A DNA stretch of 5,665 nucleotides from Armatimonadota bacterium (GTDB lineage: Bacteria > Armatimonadota > UBA5829), in NCBI GenBank assembly GCA_026415535.1, contig JAOAGX010000156.1, positions 1 through 5,665 on the forward strand, in the 5' to 3' direction. Both the position numbers and the translations under genes were made by a program. A model generated the notes under the pieces. That model searched no databases. It worked only from the letters and a program-made list of their open reading frames with translations, and was not told the origin of the DNA. Below, in pieces: positions 1-5,665 of this stretch. How positions within the stretch are numbered: the first letter of the stretch is position 1; each line of letters begins with the position of its first letter.

Positions 1-3000
1 CGGGCTGGACAAGGTCACTAGTGAGCCTTTTAGGGTGACGGTTCCGGTAGACGAGGGTTCACGGATCGTTGTTGACGGCCAGAGCTTTCCCATATATGCT
101 CTGTGGCCGAACCTGGTCCGCACCTCGCACCTACCGCCACAGGGTTTGGAGGTCCATGTTATTGACGGAGGTAGCGGCAAGCTGCCGGACTTCGACGGAA
201 AGGTTGTGAAAAACAGTGCGGCTCTGGTGGACTTCAACTCGGGCACTGAGTGGCTGAATGCTCCAAGATTAGGGGCGCGGGTCTTGATTTTTGTCGAACC
301 GGATACGACGATGCGCGGCGAGGGAGAAGCCAAATTCAGCGCGATTCCGGTTTCGATGCCTCGGTTTTGGATTTCGAAGGCCAACGCTGCGAAGATCCGC
401 AAACTTATCGCCCAGGGCAGGGCCAAACATGCCAGGGTTTACTGCAACATGCCCTGGGAAAAGGTCCGGGCGCGCAATATCACGGGAGTGATCGAGGGAA
501 CCGATCCCAAGCTCAAGAATGAGTGGATCGTTTTGCACGCCTACTACGACGGAACCTCAGTCGTTCCAGCTCTTGCGCCCAGTGCAGAGGCGTCTTGTGG
601 GATATCGGCTCTCCTAGAGCTTGCTCGCCTTTATAAGCGGCCGGAATTTGCCCCGAAGCGTTCGGTGATGTTTATTGCTACTAGCGGCCACTTCCAAGGG
701 CTGGCCGGGATGCGTTACTTCATCGAAAGGCATATAGATTCTTACCGCCTGCCTGGATCCGCTGACAAGATTCACGCCGTGATGAACTCATTGTGGCCGG
801 CAGGCAAAACGAAACTACCTCCATTCCCACCGATTATCCTGGGTCTCATACTTCTGCTGATCGTGTGGTGGATATGGGGAAAGCTGAAGCCTCTGCGAAG
901 TCATACCAAAGCAATCGTTGTGATCCCGATTGTACTGGCCGGACTGGTCGTATGGTATACGTACGGGTTGACCACCAGCTTTGTGAAAGGCTTCGACTAT
1001 CCGATACCGAAACCTCCCAAGTTCTATATTTGGTGCGGGCTTGATCTTTCGAGTCAGACCCAGGGCGTCGGGATTTTTTACAAAGGCTACTTCTATGACT
1101 ACCGCGAGGACATCCAAGGTAAGTTTTCCGACCTAGCAAGTCGAACTCGCGAGAACTCGGAGCGTGTCGCGTTAGCACTTGGGTTCTTCGAGACAAAAGC
1201 GGCACGTTTTGCCGACGGGGTCAACCCGATAACCGGCAAAAACTGGCGCAACTTTGTGCCCGGCAAGTTTGCCCTCGACAGCGAGGTCGTCACGCTGGCT
1301 GGAGGTAGAGGGGTTTCGTTCGTTTCGATAGACGACGGTCGGCAGCTCGTTGATACCCCGTTTGATAAGCCGGAGAACGTCAACTTTGGCAACCTCCATA
1401 AGCAGTTGGTAATGATTGGGTGCCTGATCGACCATTGGTTCCGTGACACAAATACCGCACTTGACGAGGAGATCATCCCGGCGGACGTTGTCGATCGACA
1501 GACGATCCGTGTGGCGGACCCGCTGCAGATTGGTTACGTGCAGGGAGTTTACACAAACAAGCTAGGCAGCGGCACAAGCTACTACAAGCCCAAGACCGAG
1601 AAAACACTGCCAGTGATTGGCACAGACGGTACGATCAAGCTTACTAGCGCGCTGCCCGACGACACGCGGAAAGTGTTCATCCGACAAAAGCCGCTTACCA
1701 AGCTAGGCGTGCCAGAACAATGCAACTTCACACGTATGGGTCTGCAAGGAGGATTCGCTCGGCTAAGCGGTAACGTAGTCCAATATGATCCCCGGCGTAG
1801 CTTTGTGCCCAATCTAAAGGTGGGGGACTGCTTAGCAGTTGTTCGCAGCGCACACAAGTCGTTTATGGGCGTGAGGGCGAACATTATTGACAAGACTACC
1901 CCGGAGCAGGGATTCTTCTCGATTCCCGGTGTCGCACCTCTGACCGCCTACGGCTGGCAGCGAATGACCTCTATTGGCGCTTACAAACTCGATGCCGTCA
2001 ACGGTGATATCATCTGCGCACCAGACCAGGGCTCTTACGGACAGTTCTACCCAACCAGCTTCCCGATCACTACGGGCTACAAGGACATGCCGGTGATCGT
2101 GTTCGACTGCAAGGCCACCTCGGTATACGATCTGGTTGATCCGCAGTCATTGAGGGCGCTGGCCGGGTTGTCGGTCTACGAGGGGGATACCAATGGTGCA
2201 CCGAGGCAGTTCGGGTTTGCTGTAGCCGTGCCGGAACCGCAAAATCCTCACGTTGAGGATATGGCGGTTATTTTCACCGAGGATACGAAGAAAACCATGT
2301 CGCTCGCGACAGGCGCATCAAACGAGCTTAAACGCATCAGGTTGAAGCTTGTGATGAGCGCGGGCCCGGCTGCTAACCGACTCCTTTTGTTGAACTCTAC
2401 CCTTGGCAACGAGGTAATCCCGGCAAACGTGGTCAAGGTTAATGGTCGCGTAATCAACGATAAGGCGGTGCCGGTTGACGCATCGTGGCAGGTCAAGGTG
2501 CAGGGTGCTTATCTTGATCGGGAGTGCGTCGGCAAGAACTACTACTTACTTGGACCGGGTGAGCAGGATACCTCTGTCACCATGGGCGTCATCGGCCTTT
2601 CAAGGGAGATTCTGCCAAAAGTAACACCGGAAAAGAATCGCATTTATGTCAAGACTAACCACAACACGGTTGCCCCAGCGGAGCTTGTGAAGGTCATCAC
2701 TCTGGACAAGCCCTGGTATGAGAAAGTTGTTGGTGTTTACACCGACAAGGAGGGCAAGGGCAAGAATTATCTGCGCCCGGCGCCTAACCAGCAGACAGCT
2801 ACCTCGCTCAAGAGCAACCAAGTGTGTGTAACCAACGACTTTCCGGAGACCGAGGAAGTCTACGTCAAGGTGGTCAGGAATCGGTATGCCGAACTTGTTG
2901 AGGATTCGTCGAGTGGTATTGCAAGGCTGGCAAGCGGGTCTGCCTATCCATATTCTAGCGCAAGTAGGATCATAGCAGCTGGAGTTGACGCGATCGATGT

Positions 3001-5665
3001 GAAGGCCGTGATTATGGGGGAGAATCCGCTTCAGGTAAGAGCTGAAGGTGTTTACACCAGTGAGAAACTGACTGGACCCAACTACTACCGGCCCGCTTCA
3101 CCGGAAGAAGGTATCAGGGCGCTTGCTGTTGACGGCCCCGTTTTGACAACTCCTCTGCCCAAGGACAAACCTTCTAGGACCGTATGGATCAAGACAAACC
3201 AACCGAAGCCGATCAAAGCTAATGCTGTTCGCTGCCTTGTTATGGACACTCCGATAGAGGTATTCGTCGAGGGTGTGTACACAAATCCCAAATGCAAGGG
3301 CAAGAACTATTGCGTATCCAAGTTCGGTACTTCGTATAACAACGCCTCGCTTCTGCGCGGAGAGATAAACTTGACCTCGGACTTACCTGAGGACGTGAAG
3401 CGAGTCTACATAAAGCCGTTTGCTCAACCGGAGGGAATCGGCTACGACGTGACCGAGGGCGGAACTATTGACGAAACCGCCTACAAGGTTGCCTCCGATA
3501 TGTGGAAGCTAGACGAGTTCAGGTTGAGCGCGCTTGCTGCCAAGGGTGTTGTGAACGAAGGTCTCAATGCTCTGCACGCTGCGGCCAAGTCTTATCTGGA
3601 TCTTGCCGAAAAGGCCAAGGACTCGCTCAACTACAGTGTTTTTGACTCCTACTGCCGCGCGGCTTGGGGCTACGAGGCTAGAGCTTATCCCGAGGTCACG
3701 TCAAGCGCGCAAGACGTGGTCAATGGTGTCATATTCTATCTGTTCCTAATGCTGCCTTTCGCTTATTTCTGCGAGAGATTATTCTTCGCGTTTCCTACTC
3801 TCGGGCGACAGCTCCTGGCGTTCTTTGTGATATTCTTGGGGTTATTTATCGTGTTCTACTTCGTGCACCCTGCATTTCAGATAGTCGGCCAAGCGTCGCT
3901 CGTTATTCTGATCGCGTTTGTAATGCTGGCGCTCAGCCTGCTCGTAATATCGATAGTCACAGGTAAGTTCGAGGATCAGCTCAAGCAGTTCAACCGCAGC
4001 GTCTCTGGAATACATAAGGCCGACATACGCCGAATGAGCGTCGCTGCGGCAGCTTTTTCGCTAGGCATTTCGAACATGAGGCGGCGCAAGGCACGGACGG
4101 TTTTGACTTGTATCACGCTGATCCTGCTGACGTTTACGGTGCTGTCGTTCACGTCGATTGTGTCGGTTCTTCGTTTCAACAAAGTCCCGGCGAAACGAGA
4201 CGCTGATACGCATGTTTACGACGGAATTATGATCCGCACGGCGATGTGGGATCCATTGCAGGAAATCGCGTATCGCCATCTAAAGGACGAGTTCGGTAAC
4301 GAGGGCAAGAGAGGCAAAGTCTACCCCGTTGCTCCAAGGGCGTGGTTCTTTGGAACGGTGCTTGGGGAACAGTCATTCCTTACCCTTCGCCGGGGCGCTG
4401 AGTCATATGATGCTAAGGCAGCGGTTGGGATGATGCCGGATGAGGCGGAAATCATGGATTTCAATACCACGAACAGAAAGGTCTTCGTGGCAGGCGACTG
4501 GTTCGGCTACAAAAACGGCAAGCGTGTGAAGGAGCCGGTAAACCCTTATTCAATGATCATTCCGGACGCTATAGCGGAGAAGCTCAAGATCACCCCGGCA
4601 GACGTGGGCAAGGCAAAAGTTGAGTTTGCCGGGGCCAAGTATACCGTAATAGCAATTATCAAGAACGATCTGTTCAAGAAGGTGAAAGACCTTGACAACG
4701 AGCCGCTTACGCCCGTTGATTTTATCCTGATGAGCAAGCAAGGGCAACAGCAGCAGTCTGGCGGCGAAGCAGGATTCCGCGAATACACGCATCACGAGCC
4801 CGCGAATACATTCATTGTGCCGTATGATACCTTGATGAGTCTCGGTGGTGACGTAAGGTCGATAGCGATCAAATTCGCCACTGCCGAGGAGGTACAACGT
4901 CAGCTCGAAAACCTTATGCCTAGGCTGGGTCTCAACCTATATGCCGGCATTGGTGGTTCGATATACCGGTATAGCTCGATTGCTGCAAGTTCGAGCAAGG
5001 GCTTCTCAAATGTCTTTATTCCGGTGCTTATAGCGGCCTTGATCGTCCTTAATACCATGCTGGGTTCGGTGTACGAGAGGGTGCGCGAGATCGGCATATT
5101 CAGCTCTATAGGTCTTGCCCCGAACCATATTGCAATTCTGTTCATTGCGGAATCAATGGTTTACGCGAACCTGGGAGCGGTGGCCGGATACGTTATAGGG
5201 CAGGCGGTCAGCAAGCTGCTGATGACCACGCAGCTTTTGCCCGGGTTGTATCTTAATTTCTCGTCTATGTCGGCGGTCACGAGCACTTTAATAGTAGTAG
5301 CTGTGGTGCTGCTTAGCACTCTCTATCCGGCAAGGAAAGCTTCCGAAGTAGCCACGCCGGCGGTGGATCGTACGTGGAGGGTGCCTGACCCGGTGGGAGA
5401 CAACTGGGACATAGTGTTGCCATTCGCAGTTACGGGTGAGCAGGCGGCCGGAGTGAACAACTTCCTCAAAGAATGGTTCCAGGCGTATGAGGAGTATTCG
5501 ATAGGCGATTTTGTGACCCAAGACGTGAGGACGAGCCAGTTTGAGACGGATTACGGCACGGCCTATCAGATATCATGCAAAGCTTGGCTTGCGCCGTTCG
5601 ACTTGGGTGTCAGCCAGATAGTAACTTTACAAACCGTGCCGACTGCGATGGAAGACGTTTTCGAG
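1..5665 (+). CDS. Giant FtsX-type ABC permease fused to PA/M28 peptidase-like ectodomain (partial at both ends)
   Basis: The frame starting at base 2 is open for 1,888 codons to the last base, which chance cannot explain. Both gene ends lie outside the window. Domains in order: PA-like (about 67-139), M28-like fold in two halves (160-258 and 340-480) around a membrane hairpin (275-323), five repeat modules (491-565 and 805-1142), a beta-rich domain (572-800), helical stalk (1150-1238), three extra helices (1239-1321), FtsX/MacB-like core (about 1340-1782) and a soluble C-terminal domain. The FtsX assignment rests on one helix, a large ectodomain, then three helices, with a typical REIG...SIGL segment after the second core helix. 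The M28 assignment rests on colinear strands and motifs, although catalytic residues are lost. FtsX-type permeases normally pair with an ABC ATPase; none is encoded here. By family knowledge it is an inner-membrane protein, probably transmitting ATPase-driven movement rather than transporting a solute. Substrate and role are unknown. Coding and fusion are very secure; function is inferred. Confidence 0.95.
200..418 (+). other. PA-like (protease-associated) domain, residues about 67-139
   Basis: This stretch has the pattern of a PA domain: a hydrophobic strand ending in LVDFNSG (75-81), a helix holding WLNAPRLGA (84-92), a strand VLIFVEP (94-100), and then IPVSMPRFWIS (115-125) leading into a helix. 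PA domains are often inserted in or placed before M28 and other peptidase domains, where they act as lids or docking surfaces and have no catalytic activity. Its position directly before the M28-like motifs supports the call. The first 66 residues are also beta-rich and probably belong to the same N-terminal region, whose beginning is outside the window. Assignment is by pattern recognition; a profile search would settle it. Confidence 0.7.
479..775 (+). other. M28 peptidase-like fold, first half (residues about 160-258), degenerate
   Basis: ITGVIEGTDP (160-169), the strand IVLHAYYDG (176-184), VVPALAPS (187-194), the helix ISALLELARLY (201-211), the strand KRSVMFIATSG (219-229) and QGLAGMRYF (232-240) follow the order and spacing of the M28 aminopeptidase family. 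In active members the strand reads AHxD, the following loop holds a bridging Asp (DDxxSG), and the next strand ends in the catalytic pair EE before xGLxGS. Here the first metal His is Tyr181, the Asp loop is shortened to A-E-A-S-C-G (Glu196 is the only acidic residue), and the EE pair is His230-Phe231. The fold appears kept and classical catalysis lost. His179 and His230 could form a different metal site, which is untested. Confidence 0.8.
824..970 (+). other. Two-helix membrane hairpin inserted in the M28-like fold (residues about 275-323)
   Basis: Two strongly hydrophobic segments, about residues 275-292 (IILGLILLLIVWWIW) and 304-320 (AIVVIPIVLAGLVVWY), flank a short basic loop, GKLKPLRSHTK (293-303). 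The basic loop suggests the turn faces the cytoplasm, so the sequence on both sides lies outside. The hairpin falls between the first-half M28 motifs and the strand with Asp348, which resumes the M28 pattern. It therefore looks like an insertion in one fold and not a boundary between two domains. It would tether the peptidase-like head close to the membrane. Confidence 0.8.
1019..1441 (+). other. M28 peptidase-like fold, second half (residues about 340-480), degenerate
   Basis: After the hairpin, the strand KFYIWCGLDLSSQ (340-352) matches the M28 strand that carries a metal-binding Asp, here Asp348, which is kept. SEVVTLAGGRGVSFVSIDD (427-445) followed by VDTPFDKPENVNFGNL (450-465) matches the M28 segment that normally reads ...YHTPxDTxDxVNF and whose His is the last metal ligand. 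That His is Asp451 here. A hydrophobic helix (466-479) closes the fold as usual. The flanking DTPxD...VNFxNL pattern is well kept, so the alignment is good even though the ligand is replaced. Together with the first half, only one canonical ligand (Asp348), plus perhaps Glu196, remains. Confidence 0.78.
1472..1696 (+). repeat. GVYT/NYY module, copy 1 (residues 491-565)
   Basis: Protein-level repeat unit of about 75 residues. Landmarks are IIPADVV (491-497), VQGVYT (513-518), SYY (526-528), the strand GTIKLTSALP (543-552) and RKVFIRQ (556-562). The alternating pattern predicts a small all-beta module. This copy stands alone, directly after the M28-like fold, and is separated from copies 2-5 by a 240-residue beta-rich domain. 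DNA identity to the other copies is low, so duplication is old or selection for the DNA sequence is weak. Function is unknown; binding or spacing is a guess based on similar beta modules in surface proteins. Confidence 0.75.
1715..2401 (+). other. Beta-rich extracytoplasmic domain between repeat copies 1 and 2 (residues about 572-800)
   Basis: This region is rich in beta strands and Gly/Pro turns and has no membrane segment. RLSGNVVQYDPRRSFVPN (587-604), KVGDCLAVVR (606-615), an FMGVRANIIDKT strand (621-632) and GFFSIPGVAP (637-646) resemble the order seen in carboxypeptidase-regulatory-like or Cna-B-like beta sandwiches: an opening strand, a substituted strand with basic residues, and an FxIPG turn. 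The later part, SVYDLVDPQSLRALAGLSVYEG (707-728) with a long strand-rich tail to LLLLNS (795-799), is not recognised. No catalytic motif is seen. It lies outside the cytoplasm in the topology deduced here. Confidence 0.5.
2414..2665 (+). repeat. GVYT/NYY module, copy 2 (residues 805-888)
   Basis: Landmarks are VIPANVV (805-811), VQGAYL (833-838, a variant of GVYT), VGKNYY (843-848), the strand near 861-871 ending in LP, and NRIYVKTN (879-886). It is the longest copy apart from copy 4 with its insert: about 84 residues, with a longer first loop (VNGRVINDKAVPVD). Cys842 sits just before GKNYY, as does Cys1098 in copy 5. It begins the tandem block of four copies that ends at the helical stalk. 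Confidence 0.78.
2669..2884 (+). repeat. GVYT/NYY module, copy 3 (residues 890-961)
   Basis: Landmarks are VAPAELV (890-896), VVGVYTDK (909-916), GKGKNY (918-923), the strand NQVCVTNDFP (939-948) and EEVYVKVV (951-958). It follows copy 2 with no spacer and is about 72 residues long, close to the minimal unit. The DNA for GKGKN shares the 13-base string gcaagggcaagaa with copy 5, the clearest nucleotide-level match noticed between copies. Confidence 0.8.
2969..3205 (+). repeat. GVYT/NYY module, copy 4 (residues about 990-1068), with upstream insert
   Basis: Landmarks are RIIAAGVDAIDV (989-1000), AEGVYT (1014-1019), TGPNYYRP (1024-1031), the strand PVLTTPLP (1046-1053) and RTVWIKTNQP (1059-1068). 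The GVYT-to-GVYT distance from copy 3 is 105 residues instead of about 75. The extra 30 residues (about 962-989) are rich in Ser, Ala and Tyr and contain AELVED, which resembles the PAELVKV start of copy 3. The insert may therefore lie within the first strand of this copy. Confidence 0.78.
3209..3427 (+). repeat. GVYT/NYY module, copy 5 (residues 1070-1142)
   Basis: Landmarks are PIKANAV (1070-1076), VEGVYTNPK (1089-1097), KGKNY (1099-1103), the strand GEINLTSDLP (1120-1129) and KRVYIKPF (1133-1140). It follows copy 4 at the minimal 75-residue spacing and is the last module before the helical stalk. Cys1098 and Cys1104 flank the KGKNY turn, a possible local disulfide or an oddity of this copy. 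Confidence 0.8.
3449..3715 (+). other. Helical stalk before the membrane (residues about 1150-1238)
   Basis: From about residue 1154 the composition changes sharply from beta-type to Ala/Leu/Lys/Glu-rich, predicting long helices. Examples are LDEFRLSALAAKGV (1170-1183), NALHAAAKSYLDLAEKAKDSL (1189-1209) and YCRAAWGYEARAYPEV (1217-1232). Hydrophobic residues recur every three to four positions, as in a helical hairpin or short coiled coil. It joins the repeat block to the first helix of the membrane bundle, so it is well placed to carry movement between the permease and the outer head. No known domain is recognised. Confidence 0.55.
3716..3964 (+). other. Three additional transmembrane helices upstream of the FtsX core (residues about 1239-1321)
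   Basis: Three hydrophobic segments are visible: about 1239-1257 (VVNGVIFYLFLMLPFAYF), 1271-1288 and 1298-1319 (ASLVILIAFVMLALSLLV). The loop after the first, CERLFFAFPTLGRQ (1257-1270), and the tail GKFEDQLKQFNR after the third carry positive charges, which puts them in the cytoplasm. A canonical FtsX unit has only four helices, so these are extra. They bring the visible total to nine with the hairpin in the M28-like fold. Confidence 0.8.
4019..5347 (+). other. FtsX/MacB-like permease core (residues about 1340-1782)
   Basis: The basic cytoplasmic segment SNMRRRKARTVLT (1357-1369) leads into the first core helix (about 1366-1388). An ectodomain of about 275 residues (1389-1664) follows, then three helices near 1669-1690, 1709-1736 and 1757-1777. 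After the second core helix comes YERVREIGIFSSIGLAP (1691-1707), the conserved cytoplasmic coupling segment of FtsX-type permeases, and the final helix ends in YPARKASEV (1775-1783), also typical. The ectodomain occupies the place of the MacB periplasmic core domain. It includes a Gln/Gly-rich loop (1579-1590) and a strand IVPYDTLMSLGG (1605-1616). Related permeases (FtsX, LolCE, MacB) work as dimers with an ABC ATPase; that partner must be encoded elsewhere. Confidence 0.88.
5354..5665 (+). other. Soluble cytoplasmic C-terminal domain, cut by window end (residues about 1785-1888+)
   Basis: After the last FtsX helix, where typical FtsX permeases end within a few residues, at least 104 more soluble residues follow. 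Visible parts are a link RTWRVPDPVGDNWDIVLPF (1790-1808), a helix AAGVNNFLKEWFQAYEEY (1815-1832), IGDFVTQDVR (1834-1843) and a strand-rich part around AWLAPFDLGVSQIVTL (1861-1876). By topology it is cytoplasmic, on the side where an ATPase would dock. No known domain is recognised, and its end lies outside the window. Confidence 0.6.

Noticed and set aside
250..522. 90-codon ORF on the + strand in another frame
   Set aside because: It overlaps the PA-like domain and the start of the M28-like fold, and its translation is Gly/Arg/Gln-rich without domain features, typical of an out-of-frame shadow.
479..1441. Annotation as an active M28 zinc aminopeptidase
   Set aside because: The fold motifs match, but four or five of the canonical metal and catalytic positions are replaced (Tyr181, His230, Phe231, Asp451 and the shortened Asp loop), so activity cannot be claimed.
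1099..1476. 125-codon ORF on the minus strand, with overlapping minus-strand ORFs at 815-1117 and 846-1205
   Set aside because: They lie antisense to the M28-like second half and hairpin, whose + frame shows clear domain motifs. The minus translations have biased, low-information composition and no recognisable domain.
1472..3427. DNA-level tandem repeat or mobile element behind the repeat modules
   Set aside because: Similarity is at protein level. Only short DNA matches such as a shared 13-base string are seen, with no inverted ends, target duplications or transposase.
3567..3749. 60-codon ORF on the + strand in another frame
   Set aside because: Out-of-frame shadow of the helical stalk, with Arg/Thr/Ser-rich composition and no motif.
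4550..4897. 115-codon ORF on the minus strand
   Set aside because: Antisense to the FtsX ectodomain in a continuous + frame; no domain or ribosome-binding context was seen.
1..5665. Possible gene boundary or frameshift joining a separate peptidase gene to a permease gene
   Set aside because: The frame was followed codon by codon from base 2 to the end without a stop or frame change. The linking repeats and stalk are in frame and have coherent protein patterns.

Overview
The whole window lies inside one very large protein-coding gene on the + strand. Reading from base 2, the frame stays open for 1,888 codons to the last base. It has no stop codon, no credible start (the N-terminal domain is already under way at base 2) and no end. 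No intergenic DNA, RNA gene, promoter, terminator, CRISPR array or mobile element is visible, and all other ORFs in the window are short shadows of this gene. Residue numbers below count from the codon at base 2, so residue n begins at base 3n-1.

The product looks like a giant bacterial membrane protein that joins a peptidase-like ectodomain to an FtsX-type ABC permease. In order: an N-terminal beta-rich part with a protease-associated (PA)-like domain (about 1-150); an M28 zinc-peptidase-like fold (about 160-480) interrupted by a two-helix membrane hairpin (about 275-323); one copy of a 'GVYT...GxNYY' module (491-565); a beta-rich domain (about 572-800); four more copies of that module (805-1142); a helical stalk (about 1150-1238); three membrane helices (about 1239-1321); an FtsX/MacB-like permease core with four helices around a 275-residue ectodomain (about 1340-1782); and a soluble cytoplasmic C-terminal domain cut by the window end. 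Charged loops give a consistent nine-helix topology. It places both halves of the M28-like fold, all five modules and the stalk outside the cytoplasm, and the final domain inside.

The most interesting points are these. The M28-like fold has lost nearly all canonical metal and catalytic residues, so it is probably a pseudo-peptidase. It is split by a membrane hairpin. It is fused to a type VII (mechanotransmission) ABC permease. It also carries a family of divergent repeat modules placed at two separate sites. A reasonable but unproven model is that a partner ATPase, not in this window, drives movements of the permease that are passed to a large extracytoplasmic binding or sensing head.

The organism is a bacterium using the standard code, with moderate GC (a little above half by eye). 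Very long PA/M28/FtsX fusions bring to mind environmental, often uncultured phyla, but nothing here fixes the taxon.
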